Assembly (NCBI GenBank): GCA_964450265.1
Contig: CAYVCY010000117.1
Span: 1-6,866 of the forward strand
Source of the DNA: JAEZJZ01 sp964450265
Lineage (GTDB): Bacteria; Bacillota; UBA994; UBA5500
DNA length: 6,866 nucleotides
Direction: 5' to 3'
The notes under the pieces were generated by a model. It made no database searches. It was not told where the DNA came from and was given only the letters and a program-made list of their open reading frames with translations. This document shows positions 1 through 6,780 of the stretch, piece after piece. The stretch's first letter is position 1, and each line of letters starts with the position of its first letter. A program made the translations under genes and the position numbers.

Positions 1-1786
1 CTAGGGCGGCGTTGCGCAGGTCAGACAATAAGCTGTCTATCTCCTGCTTTTGACGGCCGATCAAAGCGCGGGCTTCCTGCTTGGCTGTAGCGAGAATATC
101 TTCCTGCTTTTGCTCTAGTTCGCGCAGCTTGCGCGCAGCCTGCTGCTCGACTGACTCTGCCTGCAATCGCATCCGCCGAGCTGTCTCCCGTTCGGCTTCT
201 GCTGCCCGGCGACTGCTCTCCAGCTGCCTGATCAAGTCGTCTACCTGTATCTGCTCGCCGCTGAGGTATTCCCGTGCCCGACCGATCAGCTTGTCTGTCA
301 GCCCCAGACGGCGCGAGATTTCGAAGGCATTGCTCTTGCCGGGCAAACCGATGGTCAAACGATAGGTTGGCTGCAATGTCTCCACGTCAAATTCTACGCT
401 GGCGTTTTGCACATTTGGCTTCTGATAAGCGTACGACTTCAGCTCGCTGTAGTGGGTAGTAGCTACCACCAGACTGCCTTGGGCATGCAGGTGGTCGACG
501 ATAGCCATGGCCAAGGCTGCGCCCTCAGCCGGGTCTGTCCCAGCTCCTAACTCGTCCAGCAGCACCAACGAGCGCTGATCGGCCTGCCTGGTAATTTCCA
601 CAATGTTAGTCATGTGCGAGGAAAAGGTGCTCAGACTCTGCTCTATACTTTGCTCGTCACCGATGTCGGCGAATACATGCTCAAACACTGCCACTTCGCT
701 CCCCTCGTCGGCTGGAATATGCAGGCCGGCTTGGGCCATCAGCAGCAACAACCCCACCGTTTTTAAAGTCACCGTTTTGCCACCGGTGTTCGGTCCGGTG
801 ATCAGCAGCACGCTGAAGTCCTGCCCCAGGTGGATGCTATTAGGCACCACGCTGTCAGTTGGGAGCAGCGGATGACGCGCCTGACGCAGATTGATCTGTC
901 GTCGGTGGTTGATAGCCGGACATGCAGCCCGCAAATCATAGCTGAGCTTCCCCTTAGCCATGCAGAAGTCCAAGTGCGCCAGCGACTGCAGGTTCTCCTG
1001 CAAGATATCACTCTCTGCCTGCACCAGCTCGGCTAGCTGTCGCAGGATGCGTTCTACCTCGCGCTCCTCTTCTAGCTGTAAGCGCCGCAGGTCGTTGTTC
1101 ATCTCTACGATGGACATCGGCTCAATAAACAGCGTAGCTCCGCTGGCTGACTGGTCATGCACGATGCCGGGAACCTGGGTGCGATATTCCACCTTCACCG
1201 GCAACACGTGGCGATCGTTTCGCACAGTGACTAACGGCTCTTGTAGAAACTTCTGTATGGTCGCCGAACGCACCATGTTTTCAATTCGTTCTTTAGCCCG
1301 GCTAGTCAAGGTGCGGATATCACCGCGCAGCTTGCGCAAGCGGACACTGGCACTATCCTTCACCTCGGCAAAGTCGTTGATGGTCGCACCAATCTCATCC
1401 TCCAGCTCAGGCAATGGAGTGAGATTCTGAGCAGACGCGGCCAACAGCGGATATTCTTCAGTCCGGTGGCGAAAGAAGCGGTCTGCCCGCCTGGTACAAG
1501 CGCATAACTGCGCTATGTTCAATAATTCCTCTGGCTGCAACAGGGCACCAACGGCCGCCCGCTGCAATCCGCTACGAATGTCCAGCAAACCTTGCAGAGG
1601 GAAATCTTCCGTACGGCAGATCTCCCTTGCTTCGCTCGTCTCCTGCAAGGCCTGTTCTACCTGCCAGTGATCGGTCAACGGGAGCAGCCGCTCCACCAGC
1701 TCGCGGCCTAAGGTGGACGAAGTAAGCCTGGCCAACCGTTGCTTTACTTTAGAAAATTCAAGGACCCGCAACGTCCGTTCGTTCAT
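1..1786 (-). CDS. mutS2: Endonuclease MutS2, 3'-truncated by window edge (first 595 residues)
   Basis: MutS2 is a MutS-family ATPase that lacks the mismatch-recognition domain. In Bacillota it has been linked to suppressing recombination and to rescuing collided ribosomes through its C-terminal KOW and Smr regions. I translated this frame directly from the ATG at 1784-1786. The protein begins MNERTLRVLEFSKVKQRL, followed by helical core/lever sequence to about residue 290. The ATPase follows: Walker A GPNTGGKT at 331-338, signature STFSSHM at 386-392, Walker B LVLLDELGAGTDP with D411 and E412, and the TTHY switch histidine at H445. From about residue 515 a charged, Gln/Glu/Arg-rich coiled coil begins and is still running at the window edge. 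The family is about 780-790 residues, so roughly 190 residues (rest of the coil, KOW, Smr) lie outside; this is a window cut, not a broken gene. A GGGAGGA site (1796-1802) supports the start. It resembles B. subtilis MutS2 along its whole visible length. A terminator and candidate promoter separate it from cvpA. Confidence 0.96.
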   Translation of the reverse strand, partial: MNERTLRVLEFSKVKQRLARLTSSTLGRELVERLLPLTDHWQVEQALQETSEAREICRTEDFPLQGLLDIRSGLQRAAVGALLQPEELLNIAQLCACTRRADRFFRHRTEEYPLLAASAQNLTPLPELEDEIGATINDFAEVKDSASVRLRKLRGDIRTLTSRAKERIENMVRSATIQKFLQEPLVTVRNDRHVLPVKVEYRTQVPGIVHDQSASGATLFIEPMSIVEMNNDLRRLQLEEEREVERILRQLAELVQAESDILQENLQSLAHLDFCMAKGKLSYDLRAACPAINHRRQINLRQARHPLLPTDSVVPNSIHLGQDFSVLLITGPNTGGKTVTLKTVGLLLLMAQAGLHIPADEGSEVAVFEHVFADIGDEQSIEQSLSTFSSHMTNIVEITRQADQRSLVLLDELGAGTDPAEGAALAMAIVDHLHAQGSLVVATTHYSELKSYAYQKPNVQNASVEFDVETLQPTYRLTIGLPGKSNAFEISRRLGLTDKLIGRAREYLSGEQIQVDDLIRQLESSRRAAEAERETARRMRLQAESVEQQAARKLRELEQKQEDILATAKQEARALIGRQKQEIDSLLSDLRNAAL

Positions 1787-1821
1787 CAGTCTGTATCCTC
1801 CCGAGATGTTGTTCCTTCCCT

Positions 1822-1830
1822 ATCATATCA
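1822..1830 (-). promoter_or_regulatory. Candidate extended -10 promoter for mutS2
   Basis: On the minus strand the sequence TGATATGAT occurs in the gap between the cvpA terminator and mutS2. It gives a -10 hexamer TATGAT (5 of 6 matches to the sigma-A consensus) preceded by the extended TG dinucleotide one base upstream. No convincing -35 box exists at 16-18 nt (CTATTC at 17 nt), but extended -10 promoters can work without one. The predicted start would give mutS2 a short 5' leader of about 30 nt that contains its ribosome site. Its place directly after a terminator makes functional sense. This is inferred from motif and context only. Confidence 0.45.
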
Positions 1831-1867
1831 TGCCTCTGATTCCAGAATAGGCAAAGCTCTCTTGGAC

Positions 1868-1901
1868 AAAAAGAACACCCGCCGGGGAACCCAGGCGGGT
1901 G
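1868..1901 (-). terminator. Rho-independent terminator after cvpA
   Basis: Read on the minus strand, CACCCGCC pairs perfectly with GGCGGGTG (8 bp, GC-rich). The intervening TGGGTTCCCC can extend the stem with GGG/CCC pairing. The hairpin is followed immediately by TTCTTTTTG, a U-rich tract. It starts only 6 nt after the cvpA stop codon and 80 nt before the mutS2 ribosome site, so it most likely ends the pheS-pheT-zapA-cvpA transcript. No sequence here suggests a riboswitch or antiterminator, so I read it as constitutive. Confidence 0.85.
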
Positions 1902-1907
1902 CGAGAG

Positions 1908-2495
1908 CTAACGCTGTAGGCGCGTTTGCACGATTTGGTTCAGCAGTGCCTGCAGTTGCTGGTAGAATACCGGGCTGAGCCGCTGAACTTCGGCTACCAT
2001 GTATGAGCTGGTGGCCGTCCTCCCCAAGCTGCTGCCCACAGGCAGGAATGATAGCAGGCTAGCGATGATGAAGACCACAACCACTCCCTTGATCAGACCT
2101 AGTAGTCCGCCCGCCAGCCGGTTCGCCGTGTTCAGCAGCGGCAGTTTGGCGACGGATTGCATCACTCCGCCGAGCAGGCTGAAAGCAATGCTGACCAAGC
2201 CCCAGACCAGCAGGAAACTCAGCACCGCCAAAGCCAGCGGCTCCAGGTCATAGTTGCCGAATACGGGCACCAGCAAGGAGCGCAAACCTGTACCCAGGTT
2301 AAAAGTGCTGTTCAGCCAGATGGAAACCTGTGGCGACCAGCGATCGGCCAGGTACAGCCCCACAAATAAGCTGACAAAATCAAGCGCTTGTTTGACCAAA
2401 CCTTTCACCAGTCCGCCTAGGATGGAAAGCCCCAAGATGAGCAGCAGTGCCCAATCCAGCCAGTTAAAAGCGGTGGTCTCAACCCCAGACAACAT
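1908..2495 (-). CDS. cvpA: CvpA family membrane protein
   Basis: A 195-residue integral membrane protein of the CvpA (colicin V production) family, equivalent by position to B. subtilis YshB. The molecular function of the family is poorly defined; in other bacteria it has been tied to envelope homeostasis and colicin V export. Hydrophobic segments are visible at about residues 12-30, 36-52, 84-110 and 126-152, consistent with four membrane passes. The Gly-rich stretch around 122-137 (LNTANRLAGGLLGLIKG) matches the typical CvpA pattern of an Asn-Arg-Leu-x-Gly-Gly motif leading into the last helix. The C-terminal 40 residues are polar and probably cytoplasmic or peripheral. The start ATG overlaps the zapA stop by one base (TAATG), which predicts translational coupling; a weak AAGGGG lies 8 nt upstream. 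An intrinsic terminator follows 6 nt after the stop. Family assignment is confident; function is not. Confidence 0.88.
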   Translation of the reverse strand: MLSGVETTAFNWLDWALLLILGLSILGGLVKGLVKQALDFVSLFVGLYLADRWSPQVSIWLNSTFNLGTGLRSLLVPVFGNYDLEPLALAVLSFLLVWGLVSIAFSLLGGVMQSVAKLPLLNTANRLAGGLLGLIKGVVVVFIIASLLSFLPVGSSLGRTATSSYMVAEVQRLSPVFYQQLQALLNQIVQTRLQR

Positions 2496-2821
2496 TAGCG
2501 CCGCCCCTTCCGGCTGCCTTGAGACTTGTTGCGGCTCAACTCAGTCTCCAGGCGAGCGATCTGCTTGCGCTGCTGATCCAGCTCTTGCTGCAGCAGGCTA
2601 CATCGCTCTTCCTGCCGAATGGCTTGATCCACAAAAGTGATGGCTGTCATTACCGCAGCCCGGGTGACCGACAGCCGCGGTTCCTTGGCGATCATTTGCC
2701 GCATCTTCTGATCAACTATCCCAGCCAGATGCTCTACGTGTGCTGGCAGGGCTGGGCTGACCAGCGTATAGTCCTCGTCCAAGATACGCAGTCTTACCCG
2801 ATAACGGTCTGAGAAGGCCAC
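2495..2821 (-). CDS. zapA: Cell division protein ZapA
   Basis: ZapA is a small cytoplasmic protein that binds FtsZ and promotes bundling of Z-ring filaments. The N-terminal part (YRVRLRILDEDYTLVSPAL, then AHVEHLAGIVDQKMRQM) has the usual ZapA pattern: a beta-strand pair ending in D-Y-T-L followed by the helix leading to the V-D-x-K-M motif. From about residue 45 on it is helical, and residues about 70-100 are a Gln/Glu/Arg-rich coiled coil expected to mediate dimers and tetramers. The basic tail (NKSQGSRKGRR) is unremarkable. Two GTG codons can start the frame. The one at 2825-2827 gives 110 residues but sits only 1 nt from the ribosome site. The one at 2819-2821 gives 108 residues with 7 nt spacing from AAAGGGG, so I chose it. 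The gap to pheT is about 50 nt with no terminator, and the stop overlaps the cvpA start. It corresponds to B. subtilis yshA/zapA, here directly after pheT. Confidence 0.88.
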   Translation of the reverse strand: MAFSDRYRVRLRILDEDYTLVSPALPAHVEHLAGIVDQKMRQMIAKEPRLSVTRAAVMTAITFVDQAIRQEERCSLLQQELDQQRKQIARLETELSRNKSQGSRKGRR

Positions 2822-2828
2822 AGCCACA

Positions 2829-2835
2829 CCCCTTT
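2829..2835 (-). promoter_or_regulatory. Ribosome binding site deciding the zapA start
   Basis: The minus-strand sequence AAAGGGG, followed by TG, resembles the AAGGAGGTG consensus with one base missing. It is 1 nt from the upstream GTG and 7 nt from the downstream GTG, so it favours initiation at 2819-2821. Confidence 0.6.
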
Positions 2836-2872
2836 GCGCAGAATTGAGCAGGAACTGTCCATTCCCTGACTT

Positions 2873-5299
2873 CTAGCGTAACAGAGCGCCTAGTTGTTTA
2901 GCAAGCTGTTCTACCACACGGGAATGCAAAGCAATGATCTCTTCTTCCTTTAGTGTCCCATCCCCGCTCTGCAGTACCAGGGAGTAGGCCAGGCTCTTCT
3001 TCCCGGCAGGCACCTGCCCACCATGATAGAGGTCGAACAGCTGCAGGTCTATCAATAGTTCACCGGCAGCCCGTCGGATGCACGAGACTACCTGTGCAGC
3101 AGTAACCTGCTGATCGACGATAATGGCCAAGTCTCGCTCTACCGTTGGGAACTTGGGCAACTGAGAATAAAGGGGGACGTAGTCTGCCTGCTGCAGCAAC
3201 GGCTCCAAGTCCAGTTCAGCCACGACAGCCCGCTTGCGCAAATCATATCGCTCCAAGACGTCCGGGTGCAGCTCGCCGACGAATCCAACCTCATTTCCCT
3301 GCCAGCTGATCACAGCCGCCCGTCCGGGATGCAAGAACGCATATCCGGATGTCGGTTGCCACTGAAGCTGAGCCACTCCGTAAGGTTGTAGCAGGTGCTC
3401 AACCAATCCTTTGAGGTAGAAGAAATCGTAATCCGTTCCAGAATCCAACCAGCCAGCCGACTGCTGTCCAGCCAGAGCGATGCCCAAATGCAACGGCTCC
3501 GCCGGCTGCCGTAGTTCTCCCTCGGCGTTGGGGATAAACACATTGGCCAGCTCGAAGATAGCCATGTCCGTCTGCTGCCTCGCCCCGTTGTAGGCCAAGG
3601 TGTCCAACAGGCCTAGCAACAGAGTTGGCCGCATCGCACTGCGCTCAATGCTGAGCGGGTTCTGTAGCCTGAGTGCTTTATTCCACTGATGTTCCGGTTG
3701 CACCAAAGCTGCAATCTGGGCCGGGTTGGCAAAGCTGAGCGTGACAACTTCGCTCAGCCCCACGCCGACTGCCCCTTGGCGCAGACTGGAAACCATCCGT
3801 TGCCGCGGCGTCAGGCGGCCTTGCATAGCGGTCAGGCCGGTCATATAGGTCGCCGGAATGCGGTCATAGCCGTACAGCCTGGCCACCTCTTCCACCAGAT
3901 CAACCTCGTTCACCAGATCTCCCCGGCGGCTAGGCGAGGTAACCTTCCAAGGTGTCTGTCGGTCATCCACAGTCAGGCCCAAACGCAGCAATAGCTGCTT
4001 CATTTCCTCTTCGCTAATATCACTGCCAAGCAGCCGATTGACTTTAGCAGGGCGCAGAGAAATGTCCCGTTGGAAACGGGTCTGCTGCATACTCCCCACC
4101 GCAATTCGATCGGGTTTGCCGCAGCCTAGCTCGGCAATCAGCCAAGCGGCCCGTCGCAGAGCCATGAACACCCGCTCTGGGTCGACGCCCTTATCAAAAC
4201 GACTGGAAGCGTCGGTGCGCAGACTGAGCTGGCGGGAGGTGCGGCGAATGCTCTGCGGCGAAAACCAAGCCGCCTCCAAGAACACCCGGCTGGTGTTGGC
4301 GCTCACTTCCGTATCCTGACCGCCCATCACACCGGCAACACCGATCGCCCGCTCTGCGTCAGCAATCACCAGCATTTCATCCTGCAGCCCGCGCTGCTCC
4401 TGATCCAACGTGACGATCTGTTCTCCGGCACGGGCCCTGCGGGCGGATATGGCCGGTCCCCGCAGGCGATCCAAGTCGTAAGCGTGTAATGGCTGCCCCA
4501 ACTCCAGCAGCACATAATTGGTAATATCCACCAGGTTATTGATTGGGCGCACGCCAGCTGCCTGCAACGCATTCTGCATCCAAAGGGGAGAAGGTGCAAT
4601 CCGGGCATCCTCCACCACTAAACCAAAAAAGCCTGGACAGAGATCCGGGTCAGACACGCTGACCGAGATAGCCGGATGAGTAGGCTGCAAGCCAAGATCC
4701 ATCAACGAAGGCAGCGTCACCTGCCGGCCTGCCAAGGCAGCTGTCTCGTAAGCGTTACCCAACATACTCAGGCAGTCAGAGCGATTAGGGGTGAGATCGA
4801 GCTCCAGCACCTGGTCCAGAAGCCCCATCACTTCCTTGATATCACGCCCTAACGGAGTATCAGGCGGCAACAGATAGATGCCATCCCGCATCTCTGGTGG
4901 CACCAGCTTCTTCTCCAGGTTTAGCTCGTCGCCAGAGCAGAGCATGCCCATAGAGAGCACTCCCCGAAAGTCGCTGGGGGCAATATTCACGCCGATGGGC
5001 AACTCTGCACCAGCTACCGCGACCGGAACCACAGCCCCAACATGGACGTTGGTCGCACCGGTGACGATGGTCAACGACGGCCTGTCCTCCCCCATGTCCA
5101 GCTGGCAGATCAACAGCTTGTCTGCGTTAGGGTGGGGTGCAATCTGGTTGATACGCCCGGTATAGACCTCAGATAGTTCCTGCCCTCGGTACTCAACTCT
5201 GTCAACAGCGACGCCTGCCTGGGTCAGCCGTTCAGCTAGCTCCTCCGGGCTCCAGGGTATTTCCACATATTGCTGTAACCAACGATATGATACGCGCAT
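2873..5299 (-). CDS. pheT: Phenylalanyl-tRNA synthetase beta subunit
   Basis: Beta subunit of the alpha2-beta2 PheRS, which charges tRNA-Phe in the cytoplasm; beta carries the tRNA-binding and editing functions. The 808-residue length is normal for bacteria. Domains in order: N-terminal MRVSYRWLQQYVEIP; an EMAP/OB-type tRNA-binding domain about 40-150 (HPNADKLLICQLDMG, GMLCSGDEL); the B3/B4 editing region about 165-400 with LDLTPNRSDCLSMLG, VDITNYVLLELGQPLHAYD and RTDASSRFDKGVDPER; the B5 DNA-binding-like domain about 410-480 ending DLVNEVDLVEEVARLYGYDRIP; a catalytic-like core about 490-700 (LQNPLSIERSAMRPTLLLGLL, VGFVGELHP); and a C-terminal FDX-ACB anticodon-binding domain about 712-808 (PKFPTVERDLAIIVD, FDLYHG). 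The start ATG lies 5 nt after AGGAGGTG. The gap to pheS is 11 nt and both share the T-box leader. No deletion or frameshift is seen. A small hairpin without a U tract lies just after the stop, so transcription likely continues into zapA. Confidence 0.98.
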   Translation of the reverse strand: MRVSYRWLQQYVEIPWSPEELAERLTQAGVAVDRVEYRGQELSEVYTGRINQIAPHPNADKLLICQLDMGEDRPSLTIVTGATNVHVGAVVPVAVAGAELPIGVNIAPSDFRGVLSMGMLCSGDELNLEKKLVPPEMRDGIYLLPPDTPLGRDIKEVMGLLDQVLELDLTPNRSDCLSMLGNAYETAALAGRQVTLPSLMDLGLQPTHPAISVSVSDPDLCPGFFGLVVEDARIAPSPLWMQNALQAAGVRPINNLVDITNYVLLELGQPLHAYDLDRLRGPAISARRARAGEQIVTLDQEQRGLQDEMLVIADAERAIGVAGVMGGQDTEVSANTSRVFLEAAWFSPQSIRRTSRQLSLRTDASSRFDKGVDPERVFMALRRAAWLIAELGCGKPDRIAVGSMQQTRFQRDISLRPAKVNRLLGSDISEEEMKQLLLRLGLTVDDRQTPWKVTSPSRRGDLVNEVDLVEEVARLYGYDRIPATYMTGLTAMQGRLTPRQRMVSSLRQGAVGVGLSEVVTLSFANPAQIAALVQPEHQWNKALRLQNPLSIERSAMRPTLLLGLLDTLAYNGARQQTDMAIFELANVFIPNAEGELRQPAEPLHLGIALAGQQSAGWLDSGTDYDFFYLKGLVEHLLQPYGVAQLQWQPTSGYAFLHPGRAAVISWQGNEVGFVGELHPDVLERYDLRKRAVVAELDLEPLLQQADYVPLYSQLPKFPTVERDLAIIVDQQVTAAQVVSCIRRAAGELLIDLQLFDLYHGGQVPAGKKSLAYSLVLQSGDGTLKEEEIIALHSRVVEQLAKQLGALLR

Positions 5300-5304
5300 G
5301 ACGG

Positions 5305-5312
5305 CACCTCCT
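5305..5312 (-). promoter_or_regulatory. pheT ribosome binding site overlapping the pheS stop
   Basis: Minus-strand AGGAGGTG is a near-perfect Shine-Dalgarno sequence 5 nt before the pheT ATG. Its first two bases are the last two of the pheS TAG stop codon (TAGGAGGTG). A ribosome ending pheS therefore covers the pheT initiation region, which should couple synthesis of the two subunits made in equal amounts. Confidence 0.85.
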
Positions 5313-6336
5313 AGAACTGTTTGAGAAAACGCTGATCGTTGACAAAAAGATGACGCATGTCATCCACACCATACTTGAGCATGGCGATGCGCTCGATGCC
5401 CATTCCAAAGGCAAAGCCGCTCACCTCCTCCGGATCATAGCCGGACATAGATAACACCTTGGGGTTAACCATACCTGACCCTAGAATCTCAATCCATCCA
5501 GTCCCCTTACAGAGACCACACCCGGATCCCCCGCAGGAGAAACAGGAAACGTCGACTTCAGCGCTCGGTTCGGTAAAGGGGAAATAGCTGGCGCGCAACC
5601 GGATCTCTCTATCAGCACCAAACATAGCCTGGGCGAAGCTGAGTAAGACGCCTTTCAGGTCGCTGAGCGCAGTCCCCCGATCGATCACCAGGCCCTCCAC
5701 CTGATGGAACATGGGCGAATGGGTAGCATCATCATCCCGGCGATAGACCCGCCCTGGGGCGATCACCCGCAGGGGACGAGGCCGATAGAGCTCCATGGAA
5801 TGCACCTGGGCTGGCGAAGTATGGGTGCGCAACAGCAACTCTGGACCGAAGAAGAACGTATCCTGCATATCGCGAGCAGGATGCTCCGGAGGCAGATTCA
5901 ACGCTTCAAAGTTGTAGTAGTCTGTTTCCACCTCTGGCCCTTCAACCACATCGAATCCCATACCTAAGAATACCTGCGTGATCTCATCCAGAGTGCGAGT
6001 GATCAGATGTTGATGTCCCAAAGCAAAGCTTCTTCCAGGCAAAGTGACATCCACCTGTTCCTGACTCAACCGCTCGGCTTTGGCTTGCTCGGCCAACGCC
6101 TGCAGGCGTTGTTCCAAAGCTGTTTCCAAACGGTCCCGCAGTTGGTTGGCCAACTGTCCGATTACTGGGCGCTCCTCTTTTGACAAGCGGGCCATGCTAC
6201 GCAAAATGGCTGTCAGCTCGCCCTTCTTGCCTAAGAACTGCACCCTCAGGTTTTGCAGTTCATCCACTGCAGCCGCCTGCGCTACCGCTTGCTCCGCTCG
6301 GGTTTCCAGTTCAACCAGCGCCGTTTTGATATCCAC
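5311..6336 (-). CDS. pheS: Phenylalanyl-tRNA synthetase alpha subunit
   Basis: Catalytic alpha subunit of PheRS: activates phenylalanine with ATP and transfers it to tRNA-Phe together with PheT. The 341 residues match the usual size (B. subtilis 344) and resemble that protein throughout. An N-terminal coiled coil that contacts tRNA spans about 1-90, including VQFLGKKGELTAILRSM. The class II catalytic domain follows: PEVETDYYNFEALNLP (134-149), HPARDMQDTFF (152-162), RTHTSPAQ (170-177), motif 2 region RVYRRDDDATHSPMFHQVEG (196-215), FPFTEPSAEVDVS (252-264), and motif 3 GFAFGMGIERIAML (307-320). A309 in GFAF sits at the alanine known to gate the amino-acid pocket in homologues. Four cysteines at 265, 268, 273 and 276 (CFSCGGSGCGLC) form a CxxC-type pair also seen in Bacillus PheS. 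The start is GTG at 6334-6336, with GAGGAGG (6344-6350) at good spacing. The T-box riboswitch lies immediately upstream. Confidence 0.98.
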   Translation of the reverse strand: MDIKTALVELETRAEQAVAQAAAVDELQNLRVQFLGKKGELTAILRSMARLSKEERPVIGQLANQLRDRLETALEQRLQALAEQAKAERLSQEQVDVTLPGRSFALGHQHLITRTLDEITQVFLGMGFDVVEGPEVETDYYNFEALNLPPEHPARDMQDTFFFGPELLLRTHTSPAQVHSMELYRPRPLRVIAPGRVYRRDDDATHSPMFHQVEGLVIDRGTALSDLKGVLLSFAQAMFGADREIRLRASYFPFTEPSAEVDVSCFSCGGSGCGLCKGTGWIEILGSGMVNPKVLSMSGYDPEEVSGFAFGMGIERIAMLKYGVDDMRHLFVNDQRFLKQF

Positions 6337-6362
6337 AAAAATCCCTCCTCAATATAAGAACG

Positions 6363-6394
6363 AAAAAACACCATCGCCCGTAGGGACGATGGTG
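6363..6394 (-). terminator. Conditional (T-box) terminator before pheS
   Basis: On the minus strand CACCATCG pairs with CGATGGTG and an inner CCC with GGG around a TAC loop, leaving a single bulged T at 6386. Six T residues follow (6363-6368). The CCC arm (6383-6385) is also the partner of AGGG (6407-6410) in the antiterminator, so the two structures exclude each other. When tRNA-Phe is charged this hairpin should form and stop transcription 26 nt before the pheS start codon. Confidence 0.92.
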
Positions 6395-6591
6395 CTCGTG
6401 GTACCACCCTAATTTGGCTGATCACAGCCCTCATTTCAGATAACGGCATTGCCGACGCTGCCTACTCACCGTTTCAACAGCATAGCTCCAGAGCGAAGGT
6501 TCATTACAGAACTGCCAGCGCATTTCCAGTCCAAGATGCGCCCTCCCTGTAGACAGTCACCCCATAACTACTGAACTCCTTCATCGCAGTC
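6363..6591 (-). promoter_or_regulatory. T-box leader (tRNA-Phe sensing) of pheST
   Basis: A cis-acting transcription-attenuation RNA that senses uncharged tRNA-Phe. Stem I spans about 6476-6591. Its base pairs GACTGCG with TGCTGTT around a U-U mismatch. GGAG (6577-6580) pairs with CTCT below the specifier loop, and GTTAT with GTAAT above it. The loop carries AGTA on the 5' side and GAAC-C-TTC-G on the 3' side, so the specifier codon is TTC (6495-6497), a phenylalanine codon followed by a purine. Higher up, GACTGTC pairs with GGCAGTT, the CAGGGAGG bulge region follows, and GCGCAT/ATGCGC closes the apical loop (6524-6535). A linker with AGTAGG (6461-6466) and a hairpin CGGC-AAT-GCCG (6444-6454) lie between Stem I and the antiterminator; GGCTG/CAGCC (6416-6429) forms a further hairpin. 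The T-box sequence AGGGTGGTACCACG (6397-6410) exposes UGGU, which complements the ACCA end expected for tRNA-Phe (discriminator A). Pairings were done by eye. Confidence 0.95.
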
Positions 6592-6628
6592 ATAGATTCA
6601 GTTTTTCAATCCCTCTAGTTCAAGGTCA

Positions 6629-6650
6629 GCCTACGATACATCAAGTAGGC
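6629..6650 (-). other. Hairpin between the promoter-proximal leader and the T-box
   Basis: On the minus strand GCCTAC (6645-6650) pairs perfectly with GTAGGC (6629-6634) around a 10-nt loop TTGATGTATC. It is preceded by CTGTTTTT, and no U tract follows it in the direction of transcription, so it is not a standard terminator for this transcript. It lies 38 nt before Stem I. It may insulate the T-box fold from the upstream leader, but that is inference; the role is unknown. Confidence 0.5.
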
Positions 6651-6669
6651 AAAAACAGAGCCAGTTTCC

Positions 6670-6780
6670 TCAAAAATTCTCCAGAAAAAGGTGGCGTTCA
6701 ATATCCTCAAATACAGCTGCACCCCTCTCGGATAGTGTATCGACGGACAGGAAACGGTTGCTGTCAACAGCCCGGATCAT
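6670..6780 (-). CDS. Possible 36-codon leader ORF (unrecognised)
   Basis: Between the promoter and the T-box an ATG opens a 36-residue frame, beginning MIRAVDSNRFLSVDTLSERG and ending HLFLENF before TGA. I do not recognise it. For: the predicted peptide has a balanced protein-like composition, the codons look like those of neighbouring genes, and it holds four Phe residues (10, 24, 32, 36), one of them the last codon before the stop. Against: no purine-rich Shine-Dalgarno site lies upstream, the ORF is short enough to arise by chance, and an in-frame TAG 15 nt before the ATG rules out a longer product. The start codon lies in the loop of a predicted 7-bp hairpin, ACAGTCC (6784-6790) with GGGCTGT (6767-6773). 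The Phe codons are not clustered as in classic attenuator peptides. It could equally be non-coding leader RNA or a gene remnant. Confidence 0.2.
   Translation of the reverse strand: MIRAVDSNRFLSVDTLSERGAAVFEDIERHLFLENF

Noticed and set aside
1..30. Truncation of mutS2 as a possible pseudogene
   Set aside because: The frame is still open and in the expected coiled-coil region at base 1. The missing KOW and Smr parts are simply outside the window.
960..1430. 156-codon open frame on the + strand
   Set aside because: It lies wholly opposite mutS2, whose protein matches its family throughout. The predicted product is Ser/Arg-rich as expected for an antisense shadow, and it has no family resemblance.
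2254..2640. 128-codon open frame on the + strand across cvpA and zapA
   Set aside because: It is antisense to two recognised genes. It shows no domain pattern and no convincing ribosome site, and the composition looks like a shadow frame.
2825..2827. Upstream GTG as the zapA start (110 residues)
   Set aside because: It is only 1 nt from the AAAGGGG ribosome site, whereas the GTG at 2819-2821 has normal 7-nt spacing. It remains possible if another site is used.
3689..3994. 101-codon open frame on the + strand inside pheT
   Set aside because: It is antisense to the B5 and core region of a confidently identified pheT and resembles no protein family.
6629..6655. Hairpin GCCTAC/GTAGGC with adjacent AAAAA/TTTTT, as a terminator
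   Set aside because: On the minus strand the T run precedes the stem, and on the + strand the stem is followed by A residues. Neither orientation gives a stem followed by a U tract.
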